Part shown: piece after piece, positions 16,535-24,299 of the stretch
Position numbering within the stretch: the first letter of the stretch is position 1
Layout: each line of letters opens with the position of its first letter
Source: an uncultured Cuneatibacter sp.
GTDB lineage: Bacteria > Bacillota > Clostridia > Lachnospirales > Lachnospiraceae
Assembly (NCBI GenBank): GCA_934234215.1
Contig: CAKQHB010000024.1
Coordinates: forward strand, 1-41,436
Direction: 5' to 3'
Length of the DNA: 41,436 nt
Position numbers and translations under genes: made by a program
Notes under the pieces: model-generated
Database searches by the model: none
The model's input: the letters and a program-made list of their open reading frames with translations, nothing else
Told to the model about the DNA's origin: nothing

Positions 16535-17472
16535 GCTCCCTCCAGATGACCATCTGCGTAAATTGGTGCTCCCACTGCCAACAGATGTGTAAAATCTACT
16601 TTTTTGTCATATAACTTTATGACTGCACTCTTCATGCCGTAATCCGTACAGATCGTGATCTCGCTTCTGCCGTCCATCGGTACTACGGTTTCTGCGCCGG
16701 TATCTTCTTTCAGCTGCAGCAGCATGCCGTCTGTTCCGGGCTGTGCCAGTGTGACATGGATCTCTCCATTTTGATATTCGCTGCAAAACAGCGGTCCTTT
16801 GGACACCATGGTCTTCTGCTGGCAAATGTGCTCCAGCACAACCTCCGCATCTGACTGACCAACGCCTCTCTCACTGTCTTTTACAATGGCGTATGTAGTA
16901 AAGACATCTTTATTTTCCGGAATCGTGTGCAAGTCAATGCCGGTTGTTGCTGCAATGCGAATGCCCTGCAGAACCAGCTCTTCCCACCAGTTCAGTGCAA
17001 ATTCATTTCCGGAAAACAAGTCTCCGGCACTTGTGTTGAACACTTCGATGTAGTCCAGCACTTCCGGATAACGGAACTCCATCGCCAGACGACAGCCTTT
17101 CATGATCGGCTCCCCGATACAAAACGGATGTGCACATCCAACAGCTCTTGCGCCTGCTGCCTTTAGCTTCCGTACCAGCTCCTCCGGGTATTTCGGATCC
17201 ATATCTGCAAAATCAATCATATGCCGCAGTCCCAACGCCAGAATATGTCCATAAAAAGTTGTGATCTCAACGCCCGGCAGAATATCCAATGCTCTGTTTC
17301 TCGCTTCCTGCATTGCCTTGTCCTGTCCGGAAACCGTATTGTGATCGGTCACAGCCAGCACCTCAAATGCCTGACTTTCCGCATAATGGACTAATTCTTT
17401 AATCGAAAGCTTTCCATCTGACTCTGTAGAATGGTTGTGCAGCTCTGCACGAATATAATTCACCTGACTCAT
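16531..17472 (-). CDS. PHP-domain metallohydrolase (CehA/McbA-like)
   Basis: Metal-dependent phosphoesterase-type protein of 313 residues. The PHP ligand set is complete: HNH (His12, His14), Asp19, TDHN (His44), Glu69, His76, His115 and the terminal IDLH (Asp180, His182). PHP proteins hydrolyse phosphoesters, including cyclic phosphates and phosphodiesters. The ATG at 17472 overlaps the previous stop as ATGA with AAGGGAG upstream, so a longer start is rejected. Coupling to an importer suggests it processes the imported substrate, probably in the cytoplasm because no signal peptide is present. Confidence 0.88.
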   Translation of the reverse strand: MSQVNYIRAELHNHSTESDGKLSIKELVHYAESQAFEVLAVTDHNTVSGQDKAMQEARNRALDILPGVEITTFYGHILALGLRHMIDFADMDPKYPEELVRKLKAAGARAVGCAHPFCIGEPIMKGCRLAMEFRYPEVLDYIEVFNTSAGDLFSGNEFALNWWEELVLQGIRIAATTGIDLHTIPENKDVFTTYAIVKDSERGVGQSDAEVVLEHICQQKTMVSKGPLFCSEYQNGEIHVTLAQPGTDGMLLQLKEDTGAETVVPMDGRSEITICTDYGMKSAVIKLYDKKVDFTHLLAVGAPIYADGHLEGA

Positions 17473-17930
17473 TGTGCACTCCCTTCCACGATCAGCTCGT
17501 AATTGGTTCCATCGTTTACAATATTCAGACAATGCAGCGTGATTTCCAGCAGTCCGCCCTGAAAACGGGTCGGCAGAAATCCCTCACTTGCATCCTCTGC
17601 ACCGATCCACACTTCCTTCACCAGCTCATTCCGATGTGCTGTTCCCAATACTGCATGATGATAGGCGAGACTCATGTTGATCTCGCCCTTCGGAAACTTT
17701 ACAAACCGATCCAATACTTCCTCGGTGATCATCTCCTCCGGCATATTCGTTAAAAGTGCTTCCTTACATTCCTTGCGCAGCTGCTCCGGATCCCACTCCG
17801 GTTCTCTCTTATCAAAAGTCAACTGAACCCGAATGCTCCGCACATTCTCCGGAAGCTGCAGCATATAGCGGATGTGTCCCTGAAAACCACGGTTCAGGAC
17901 ACCTGTTGCCCGTTCTTCATAGTCGTTCAT
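17469..17930 (-). CDS. Uncharacterised small protein, like a detached CehA N-terminal domain
   Basis: A 153-residue soluble protein, first in the ABC operon. Its N-terminal half (RYMLQLPENVRSIRVQLTF) is a beta-rich segment resembling the domain that precedes PHP in CehA/McbA-family hydrolases. Here it is encoded separately, ending in the ATGA overlap that starts the PHP gene. A split of a normally fused protein is therefore likely, but the similarity is only by eye. It may be an accessory or substrate-recognition subunit. Confidence 0.65.
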   Translation of the reverse strand: MNDYEERATGVLNRGFQGHIRYMLQLPENVRSIRVQLTFDKREPEWDPEQLRKECKEALLTNMPEEMITEEVLDRFVKFPKGEINMSLAYHHAVLGTAHRNELVKEVWIGAEDASEGFLPTRFQGGLLEITLHCLNIVNDGTNYELIVEGSAQ

Positions 17931-17977
17931 TCACATGTACCTGTCTTTCCTGTTTTTCAAATCTCTTCGTTTGCCTA

Positions 17978-18020
17978 CAGTCCTGCATTATAAAGGACGA
18001 ATTGTAAAACCGCAGTCCTG
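17978..18020 (-). promoter_or_regulatory. Promoter and repeated CAGGACTG motif ahead of the ABC operon
   Basis: A minus-strand TATAAT lies at 17987-17992. The octamer CAGTCCTG (plus strand) occurs at 17978-17985 and again at 18013-18020, bracketing the -10; the 35-nt spacing equals about 3.3 helical turns. No good -35 was found, so an activator or repressor is suspected. Confidence 0.45.
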
Positions 18021-18065
18021 GTTGTGAAAAAGATGGGTTAAAGTTTCCTTGTGCAATCGCTGTGC

Positions 18066-18162
18066 AAATTTTACATTCTACAATGGAAGCCGTATCTTTA
18101 AGCAGTCAACCAAGAAGCAAGGGCTGCTTGCAAAAACACTTCAATGTAGAAATGTAAAATTC
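18066..18162. repeat. Large imperfect inverted repeat with an inner hairpin
   Basis: AATTTTACATT-CTACAATGGAA (18066-18088) is nearly the reverse complement of TTCAATGTAGAAATGTAAAATT (18140-18162). Inside, AAGCAGTC and GGCTGCTT form a second stem. The roughly 100-nt element lies in a gene-poor stretch between the ABC operon and a broken SdpI gene. It could be a small non-autonomous element or a structured RNA. Confidence 0.6.
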
Positions 18163-18210
18163 AAAAGTACAGAAAGTGTATTTTGATGTAAATTGCTGGC
18201 ATAATATTTT

Positions 18211-18410
18211 CTGCCATGTTCCTGCTGTTGGGAAACTATTTGCCAAAGGTAAAGCAAAATAACATTTTGGGAATTAAAATTTTCTGGACATTAACGAATG
18301 AAGAGAATTGGAATAAAACGCATCGCTTTGCCGGAACGATCTGGATCTGGATTACTCTAAAATTGATGCGATGGAATACCGTGATGATCTCGATGTCGGT
18401 TCCAGAAGCC
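18211..18410 (+). pseudogene. Internally deleted SdpI-family gene fragment
   Basis: The segment is highly similar to two separate parts of the SdpI-family gene at 19026-20003. Its first half matches 19302-19427 (MFLLLGNYLPKVKQNN...), and after GCCGGAA it jumps to sequence matching 19730-19800 (TDLDLDYSKID, DDLDVGS). About 300 bases are missing, with a short CGGA/CGAT microhomology at the junction. The end runs into a fragment of the dispersed repeat. Confidence 0.8.
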
Positions 18411-18413
18411 TGC

Positions 18414-18436
18414 AAAGCAGGATTCTATTTCTATTA
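18414..18436 (-). repeat. Fragment of the dispersed repeat (inverted)
   Basis: GCCTGCAAAGCAGGATTCTATTT is the first hairpin of the repeat family in reverse, AGAATCCTGC plus a loop plus GCAGG. The remaining hairpins are absent. It abuts the SdpI fragment. Confidence 0.65.
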
Positions 18437-18552
18437 TGTAAACAAAAAGTTTGAAGAAACGACATAAAATGCCGTTTGAGACATTGAAGAAATCATATTT
18501 GGTTGTTTTTTGATGTTTTACAAAACATACTATGGTAATATACGGAATTTTG

Positions 18553-18581
18553 TTGAGATTTGACAGTTTTCATGATATACT
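18553..18581 (+). promoter_or_regulatory. Promoter of the small hydrophobic peptide gene
   Basis: TTGAGA (18553-18558), a 17-nt spacer and TATACT (18576-18581) with an extended TGA just upstream form a near-consensus promoter, leaving a leader of about 40 nt. Confidence 0.7.
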
Positions 18582-18628
18582 AAATCCGTTGCCACTCCCC
18601 AGACAGGCACAGAAGGGAGGGGATACAT

Positions 18629-18721
18629 ATGGCAGAAGTAATTCTTACTTTTATTATCTCTGTTTTGGCAGGTGTGGTTTGCCACTACATCTGCAAATGG
18701 CTGGATAGAGATAAGAAGTGA
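18629..18721 (+). CDS. Small hydrophobic peptide (30 aa), type I toxin-like
   Basis: A 30-residue protein with one predicted membrane helix (VILTFIISVLAGVVCHYICK) and a charged tail (WLDRDKK). GAAGGGAGGGG lies ahead of the ATG, and the gene has its own promoter (18553-18581) and a strong terminator (18767-18799). This layout is like that of small membrane toxins of type I toxin-antitoxin systems, and similar short peptides recur in Firmicutes. An antisense RNA was looked for on the other strand but no clear promoter was found, so the toxin role is inference. It sits between two broken SdpI copies. Confidence 0.7.
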   Translation: MAEVILTFIISVLAGVVCHYICKWLDRDKK

Positions 18722-18766
18722 CGGCAACCAGCCTAAGGTCTAAGCCGCCTTGCAAAAATGGAATAA

Positions 18767-18799
18767 AAATCCCCAGCAGCGGCAACTGCTGGGGATTTT
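18767..18799 (+). terminator. Terminator of the small peptide gene
   Basis: A 12-bp stem (AATCCCCAGCAG/CTGCTGGGGATT) with a 6-nt loop, followed by T residues. Confidence 0.9.
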
Positions 18800-19025
18800 G
18801 CTTTGGATACCTTATGACAGATAATTCTTACTTTTTGCCTAGACATATAATAACATATGCAGCAGGCAATTTCAAGTATTCCCCAATTTATTTTTTACAT
18901 CCAGAAAAAGAGGAACGCACACATTTTAGTGAAACAGATCTGAAGTCAATATCAATCATTTGATTCTGCAATATTATATATGTGTCGATATCTGCCAACA
19001 AATAGAGCATCAATTGCCCGATCTT

Positions 19026-20003
19026 ATGCCGACTCATTTTGGTGCGGACAGTGTTGCCGATGGATTCAGTTCCAAAGTATTTGCTGTTTTCGGATCGCCT
19101 CTGATTTTATTGATGACGCAATTTATTTGTGTTTTCTTTACCTTGCGTGATCAAAACCAACGGAAGCAATCACAGAAAGCGCTCCGTATCGTCTTTTGGA
19201 TCATTCCGGCTATCTCACTTGCTACGAGCGGAAGTATGTATCGCTTCGCCCTTGGCGGTGACTTCCAGCTGTCGATCGTTCTGGCACTTCCTCTTGCAGC
19301 TATGTTCCTGCTGTTGGGAAACTATTTGCCAAAGGTAAAGCAAAATAACATTTTAGGAATTAAAATTTCCTGGACATTAACTAATGAAGAGAATTGGAAT
19401 AAAACGCACCGCTTCGCCGGAAAAGTCTGGGTGATCGGCGGCATTTTCATGCTCCTTTCCCTCTTTCTTCCCTCTCGGGTGATGATCTGGTTTGCTCTCT
19501 GTATCATTGTTGTCGTGATGGTTCTTCCTGTTGCTTATTCTTATCGCATTTACAGACAGCACCAAAAGGCCGGTATCGTATATGCCAGCTCACCAAAGTT
19601 GAAAACACAGCGAACCGTCAGTCTTGTCATCCTCTCACTCGTCTATGTTGTGCTGATTGTGACAATGTTTACCGGAAACATTGCCGCACGCTGCAATGAC
19701 ACCTCACTCCATATCAAGGCATCTTATTGGACCGATCTAGATCTCGATTATTCCAAAATCGACACGATCACATATCGTGATGATCTCGATGTTGGTTCCC
19801 GAAGCAATGGATTTGGCTCGCCGCGGCTTTCCGAAGGGATCTTTCAGAATACCGAATTTGGCTCCTACACCCTGTATGCCTACACCAATGCAAGCAAATA
19901 CATCGTTCTGACCTCCGGTAACAACACACTTGTCATCGGACTGAAGGATGCAGCAGACACACAGGAGCTTTACAATACACTGCTTGAGAAAATCGCGCAG
20001 TAA
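19026..20003 (+). CDS. SdpI-family membrane protein, 5'-truncated
   Basis: Integral membrane protein of the SdpI/DUF1648 family, related to the immunity protein for the sporulation-delaying peptide of Bacillus. It has the DUF1648 core (LPDLMPTHFGADSVADGF), the family block LGNYLPKVKQNNILGIKISWTL around residue 110, several helices and a C-terminal PH-like region. The usual first helix ahead of LPD is missing: the upstream bases encode a non-hydrophobic stretch with no ribosome binding site, and the L-P segment seen in another frame is out of register by a non-multiple of three. It is probably inactive or expressed poorly. A diverged partial copy lies at 18211-18410. Confidence 0.7.
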   Translation: MPTHFGADSVADGFSSKVFAVFGSPLILLMTQFICVFFTLRDQNQRKQSQKALRIVFWIIPAISLATSGSMYRFALGGDFQLSIVLALPLAAMFLLLGNYLPKVKQNNILGIKISWTLTNEENWNKTHRFAGKVWVIGGIFMLLSLFLPSRVMIWFALCIIVVVMVLPVAYSYRIYRQHQKAGIVYASSPKLKTQRTVSLVILSLVYVVLIVTMFTGNIAARCNDTSLHIKASYWTDLDLDYSKIDTITYRDDLDVGSRSNGFGSPRLSEGIFQNTEFGSYTLYAYTNASKYIVLTSGNNTLVIGLKDAADTQELYNTLLEKIAQ

Positions 20004-20005
20004 CA

Positions 20006-20022
20006 TAAAATAGAATCCTGCA
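20006..20022 (+). repeat. Short remnant of the dispersed repeat
   Basis: AAAATAGAATCCTGCAA matches the left end of the repeat family and then breaks off, directly after the SdpI stop codon. Confidence 0.5.
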
Positions 20023-20130
20023 AAGCATTTGATACCTCTATCGCCTGCCTTTCTTACTCTAAGCAGTTAGAGTATGCCAACTGTTAAAAAAGGTCAAGAT
20101 AAAAAATATCGAAAAAGGGATTTTTCCGGG

Positions 20131-20159
20131 TTGACAGCCGCCCCTCCCCATATTACAAT
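20131..20159 (+). promoter_or_regulatory. Promoter of the riboswitch-antiporter transcript
   Basis: Consensus TTGACA (20131-20136), a 17-nt spacer and TACAAT (20154-20159). Transcription would start just ahead of the aptamer. Confidence 0.8.
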
Positions 20160-20169
20160 GTAACCAGCA

Positions 20170-20270
20170 AAAAGGGAGTAGTTCTCATCTTCTTGGGATG
20201 AAGCCATTATCGTCATCACGCGGATCTGTGCATTCGCCGGTAATTGCTGTAAGCAACGAGACTTTTATCG
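20170..20270 (+). promoter_or_regulatory. yybP-ykoY (Mn2+) riboswitch aptamer
   Basis: The conserved elements of this class appear in order: AAAGGGAGTAG at the 5' side, TCGTCATCACG in the first internal loop, a GGATC-stem region with CGCCGG, and GCAACGAGACTTTTATCGC at the 3' side. The family senses Mn2+ and controls cation transporters. The 3' part overlaps a terminator stem (20258-20304), giving a transcription-antitermination switch. The gene downstream is a CaCA-type antiporter, a frequent partner of this class. Confidence 0.9.
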
Positions 20271-20304
20271 CTCATTTTTTGATGCGGTAAGGGTCTCTTT
20301 TTTT
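20258..20304 (+). terminator. Terminator arm of the yybP-ykoY riboswitch
   Basis: GAGACTTTTATCGC pairs with GCGGTAAGGGTCTC (some G-U pairs), then seven Ts. Its left arm is shared with the 3' side of the aptamer, so metal binding would prevent this stem and allow transcription. Confidence 0.88.
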
Positions 20305-20332
20305 ATTCCTTTATCGCAGGAAAGGAATTCCC

Positions 20333-21250
20333 ATGGAATATGTATTACTACTCATCGGATTTGTCCTGCTCATCAAGGGCGCAGACCTCTTTGTGGAAGG
20401 CAGCTCTTCCCTCGCACGGATTCTGAAGGTTCCCAGCGTCATCATCGGACTGACGATCGTGGCGATGGGTACCAGCGCTCCGGAGGCATCCGTCAGTATC
20501 AACGCCGCTCTCGTCGGAAGCAATGACATCGCCATCAGCAATATCCTCGGCTCGAATCTGTTCAATGGCATGGTCGTCGTTGGTGTCTGTGCCTTTCTTG
20601 CCTCATTTCGTACCGATCCCTCGATTCTCAAACGAGACATGCCTCTGAATATTCTCATTACCGCCGTGCTGTGCATCATGCTCTGGGATGGCACACTCAG
20701 CCGTCTGGAAGGAATTTTGTTACTCATCGGCATGGTCGCTTACCTTGCCATGATGATCGTTTCCGCTATCCGCAATCGGGAAACCGGCGAAACCGTCACT
20801 GCATTTTCTCTTCCGAAAAGTTTGATCTATCTTGTGATCGGACTCATTGCCGTCATCTTTGGCGGTGATCTCGTGGTAGATCAGGCATGCATCATCGCAG
20901 AAAACTTCGGTGTCAGCCAGAACTTTATTGGATTGACGATTGTCGCTATCGGCACCTCTCTGCCGGAGCTCGTTACTTCCATCACCGCTACCCGAAAAGG
21001 CGACAGTGGACTTGCCCTCGGCAATGCCATCGGCTCCAACATATTCAATATTTTGTTTATCCTCGGTATGTCCGCCGCCATCTCACCGCTCTCCGTTCTG
21101 TCGGAATCTCTGATCGACGGACTGCTGCTTCTCGCCAGCGGCATCCTGCTCTTCGTCTTTGCCCGAACGAAAAAGCGGATGAGTCGTCCGGAGGGAGCGA
21201 TCTGTGTACTGCTTTATGTCGCATACACCGTATATTTGCTCCTGCGATGA
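20333..21250 (+). CDS. CaCA-family cation/sodium antiporter (YrbG-like)
   Basis: Membrane antiporter of 305 residues with about ten helices in two inverted halves. Each half carries the alpha-repeat signature of the Ca2+:cation antiporter superfamily: GTSAPE at 46-51 and GTSLPE at 207-212, each followed by a further GSNxFN segment. Members usually exchange Ca2+ for Na+ or H+. Because the transcript starts with a Mn2+-type riboswitch, this protein is more likely to export Mn2+ or to buffer Ca2+/Mn2+ than to act in sodium metabolism. GGAAAGG precedes the ATG. No other gene shares the transcript before the next promoter. Confidence 0.93.
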   Translation: MEYVLLLIGFVLLIKGADLFVEGSSSLARILKVPSVIIGLTIVAMGTSAPEASVSINAALVGSNDIAISNILGSNLFNGMVVVGVCAFLASFRTDPSILKRDMPLNILITAVLCIMLWDGTLSRLEGILLLIGMVAYLAMMIVSAIRNRETGETVTAFSLPKSLIYLVIGLIAVIFGGDLVVDQACIIAENFGVSQNFIGLTIVAIGTSLPELVTSITATRKGDSGLALGNAIGSNIFNILFILGMSAAISPLSVLSESLIDGLLLLASGILLFVFARTKKRMSRPEGAICVLLYVAYTVYLLLR

Positions 21251-21285
21251 CAAATTTACGCACCTAAAAATCATCGCTTCGTTCA

Positions 21286-21314
21286 TTGTGTTTTTTCTAC
21301 CCATGTGATACAAT
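21286..21314 (+). promoter_or_regulatory. Candidate promoter of the NSS transporter gene
   Basis: TTGTGT (21286-21291), 17 nt, then TACAAT (21309-21314), about 36 nt ahead of the start codon. It excludes the upstream methionine at 21305 as start. Confidence 0.45.
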
Positions 21315-21349
21315 CTTTACATTACGCTTTTACAAATGGGGTATCTATT

Positions 21350-22720
21350 ATGAGTAAACACAATCAAAAACGAAGTATGTTTTCCGGAAAGCTCGGTTTC
21401 GTCCTTTCCGCTGCTGGAGCTTCCGTTGGACTCGGAAATATCTGGCGTTTTCCGTACCTTGCCGCAAAGTACGGCGGCGGTATTTTCCTGCTGGTGTATA
21501 TCGTACTGGCGCTCACCTTCGGTTACACCATGATCGTTGCTGAGACATCTCTCGGACGCATGACCGGCAAAAGTCCTGTCAGCGCTTTCGCTTCCTTCGG
21601 AAAGTCCGGCTTTCTGAAATTCGGCGGATGGATCAACGCCATCATTCCGATTCTGATCGTGCCGTACTATTCCGTTATCGGCGGATGGGTGCTGAAATAT
21701 CTGGCGGAATATGTGATGGGGCACGGCAGTGAGCTTGCGACAGACGGATACTTTTCTTCCTTCATCGCAAACGGTGCTACCACCGAGATTTGCTTCGTGA
21801 TCTTTGCTTTCTGCACGCTGGCGATTATCTACGCCGGTGTTCGCAATGGCATCGAGCGCGTCTCCAAATTTATGATGCCGGTTCTCGTTGTGCTGTCCCT
21901 GATCATCACCGGTTACTCGGTGACCAGACCGGGCGCACTGGCGGGCGTGAAGTATTTTCTCGTTCCAAACATCGAGAACTTTTCCTGGATGACAGTCGTT
22001 TCCGCGATGGGACAGATGTTCTATTCTCTGTCTATCGCAATGGGCATTCTCGTCACCTTCGGCTCTTACATGAAAAAGGACATTTCTATCGAAGGTTCGA
22101 CCCGCAATGTCGAGATTTTCGATACACTGATTGCTATGATGGCTGGTCTGATGATCATTCCCGCTGTGTTCGCCTTTTCCGGCGGTGATCCGGACACGCT
22201 GCAGGCCGGTCCTGCGCTGATGTTTATCACGATCCCGAAGGTATTTGCCAGCATGGGACTCGGTACTTTGATCGGCATTCTGTTCTTCGTGCTGGTGCTG
22301 TTCGCTGCTATGACCAGCTCCATCGCCCTGACCGAAAGCGCCGTCTCCACCTTCGAGGACGAGCTTGGCTGGGGACGCAAAAAGTCCACCGTCGTTATCG
22401 GCATCATCATGATCGCCCTGGGCACGCTGTCGTCCCTCGGCTATGGTCCGCTGGATTTTGTGAAGATCCTCGGCATGCAGTTTCTGGACTTCTTTGACTT
22501 CCTGACGAACTCCGTCATGATGCCCATTGCGGCTATCACCACCTGTCTGCTTGTCTCCAGAGTCATCGGTGTCAAAAAGATCGAAGAGGAGATGCTGCAG
22601 GGCGGCACCTTCCGCAGAAAGAATATTTTCAACTTTATGATCCGTTTCCTGTGCCCGTTCTTTGCAGGCATCATCCTGCTCAGTTCCGTCGCAAATGCAT
22701 TCGGATGGATCTCGATGTAA
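21350..22720 (+). CDS. Neurotransmitter:sodium symporter (NSS/SNF) family transporter
   Basis: Sodium-coupled transporter of 456 residues with 11-12 helices. The first helix has the family motif GLGNIWRFPYLAAKYGGGIFLL with the Na+-site residues, as in the bacterial LeuT/MhsT group, which take up amino acids such as tryptophan, leucine or tyrosine. The ATG at 21350 has GGGG 6-10 nt upstream. A bidirectional terminator follows. The substrate is not determined by sequence alone. Confidence 0.92.
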   Translation: MSKHNQKRSMFSGKLGFVLSAAGASVGLGNIWRFPYLAAKYGGGIFLLVYIVLALTFGYTMIVAETSLGRMTGKSPVSAFASFGKSGFLKFGGWINAIIPILIVPYYSVIGGWVLKYLAEYVMGHGSELATDGYFSSFIANGATTEICFVIFAFCTLAIIYAGVRNGIERVSKFMMPVLVVLSLIITGYSVTRPGALAGVKYFLVPNIENFSWMTVVSAMGQMFYSLSIAMGILVTFGSYMKKDISIEGSTRNVEIFDTLIAMMAGLMIIPAVFAFSGGDPDTLQAGPALMFITIPKVFASMGLGTLIGILFFVLVLFAAMTSSIALTESAVSTFEDELGWGRKKSTVVIGIIMIALGTLSSLGYGPLDFVKILGMQFLDFFDFLTNSVMMPIAAITTCLLVSRVIGVKKIEEEMLQGGTFRRKNIFNFMIRFLCPFFAGIILLSSVANAFGWISM

Positions 22721-22738
22721 TCGGAATCTTGCTTACGC

Positions 22739-22785
22739 AAAAAGCTCTGACGATCACGTTTTTTTCGCGATTGTCAGAGCTTTTT
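22739..22785. terminator. Bidirectional terminator
   Basis: AAAGCTCTGAC-ATC pairs with GAT-GTCAGAGCTTT, with T residues on both sides. It serves the NSS gene (plus) and the ABC-TetR operon (minus). Confidence 0.9.
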
Positions 22786-22795
22786 CTCTGTAATT

Positions 22796-23362
22796 TTAAT
22801 TCTCTTTTTCTGTGAATCGATGGCGCAGTCCCTGATAAGCGTCCGACAGTGCCTCACTCGCCATCTCGTCGTCCCAGTCCAGATACGAGGTTGCGATCAT
22901 AGACGCAATGCCGTGAACATACACCCACATTTCCAAGTGAAACTGATATGCCGCTTGCTCCGAGATACCGAGATTTTTCTCGATCAATGCCAGCAGCGGA
23001 CGAATTTCTTCTTTGTTTTCCTCAATCATCTCTCCGGAACGATCCCGCATAAACAGCAGCTTGAACAGCTCCCGCTCTTCCCTTGCAAAGCGAATGTACG
23101 CCATACCACTGGCTTTGTAGGGCGGGTATTTGCCATCCGCCATATCTGTTTTCAGATAATTCTGATATTTCTCATTCGCTGCCGCAAGCACTGCCTGCTG
23201 CACCTGTTCCATATTTTCAAAATGGCTGAAAATCGGTTTCGACGATGTGCCGAGCCGTTCTCCTAATCCCCGGGCAGTCACCGCTGAGATTCCACTTTCC
23301 CGCGTCAGCTGCACTGCCGCTTCTACAATTTCTTCTCTTTTGAATAAAAACTTTCGTGGCAT
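22796..23362 (-). CDS. TetR/AcrR regulator of the adjacent ABC exporter
   Basis: A 188-residue regulator with an N-terminal helix-turn-helix (ISAVTARGLGERLGTSSKPIFSHF) and a C-terminal domain like the WHG or TetR_C groups. The ATG at 23362 has GGGAG 8 nt upstream; a GTG three codons earlier is less likely. It is the last gene in an operon with the ABC-2 exporter, 25 nt after the permease, and probably represses the operon in response to an exported compound. Confidence 0.88.
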   Translation of the reverse strand: MPRKFLFKREEIVEAAVQLTRESGISAVTARGLGERLGTSSKPIFSHFENMEQVQQAVLAAANEKYQNYLKTDMADGKYPPYKASGMAYIRFAREERELFKLLFMRDRSGEMIEENKEEIRPLLALIEKNLGISEQAAYQFHLEMWVYVHGIASMIATSYLDWDDEMASEALSDAYQGLRHRFTEKEN

Positions 23363-23387
23363 TTCTTCCACTCCCTGCTCTGATTTT

Positions 23388-24299
23388 TTAACGAGACGCT
23401 TTGCGCGAATGATGCTTGTTTCGATTCAGCACCACATACAGTACGATCAGAATCACAATCGTTCCAACAAGGATTCCATACATTCCGCCCATCGGTACTT
23501 TGTGATCGAAAAAGTACAGGTTGCAATCTACACTGTCCCGCACAAGCTGTACTGCTTCCTCCGGAAATCCGGCCTTTCCAAGCTCTGCAAACGCTCCGCG
23601 CATGGCATGATTTCGCAGCAGGCTCGTGCCGTAGGTTCCCGGCAGGAACGAGATGACTTTTTGCAATCCTTCCGGAAAGCTGGAGATCGGCATATATGCA
23701 CCGCAGATAAATCCATAGGCAGAGCTGATGATCGTGCCGACTGCACTTGCCTGCCCATTGGTGGACAAGGGAAAAACAATGCACGAGGACAGCGCCGTTC
23801 CAAACAATACCAGCAAAATCACATCCAGCAGCAGCGCGAACACATCCAAAACGCCCAGATACCAGCCCACGCACGCCAGATAGATCAGACACATGCCAGT
23901 CGCAGCAAAGCAGATCAGCAGCGTGCTCACCAGTGTAGACAGATAATAGCTCAATGCCAATGTCGCAGGTGACACCGGTGCGATCATCAGATCCCTTCTC
24001 GCACCGCTCACCTTGTCCTGCACCATGAGCAGATTTGAGCAAAACGAAACCGTCACACAGCTCACTGCCAGTAACGAAGAAACCAGCTGTCCGCCAACAC
24101 AGCCCCACAACACTTTGTCTGATACGGAGATGCCAACCGCCTGCAGCGAACTTCGGAATGCATCTTCATACACGCCACTTAGGAATGTCCCGTACAGCAC
24201 CAGCAGGATCATTGGTGTGATGAGCGATGTGAAAAACATTCCTTTATCTTTGAAATAGAGCCTGGTATTTCTTTTTACAAGTGCTCTCAATGCGGTCAT
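23388..24299 (-). CDS. ABC-2 type exporter permease
   Basis: Membrane subunit of 303 residues with six helices, an N-terminal cytoplasmic stretch (RNTRLYFKDKGMFFTSLI) and an extracellular loop between helices 1 and 2, as in DrrB/ABC-2 exporters. The start overlaps the ATPase stop by four nucleotides. With the ATPase and the TetR protein it forms a classical drug- or antibiotic-efflux cassette; the substrate is unknown. Confidence 0.88.
   Translation of the reverse strand: MTALRALVKRNTRLYFKDKGMFFTSLITPMILLVLYGTFLSGVYEDAFRSSLQAVGISVSDKVLWGCVGGQLVSSLLAVSCVTVSFCSNLLMVQDKVSGARRDLMIAPVSPATLALSYYLSTLVSTLLICFAATGMCLIYLACVGWYLGVLDVFALLLDVILLVLFGTALSSCIVFPLSTNGQASAVGTIISSAYGFICGAYMPISSFPEGLQKVISFLPGTYGTSLLRNHAMRGAFAELGKAGFPEEAVQLVRDSVDCNLYFFDHKVPMGGMYGILVGTIVILIVLYVVLNRNKHHSRKASR

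Noticed and set aside
18209..18467. Intact 83-codon gene
   Set aside because: It is a deleted copy of the SdpI gene ending in repeat DNA; no independent start signals.
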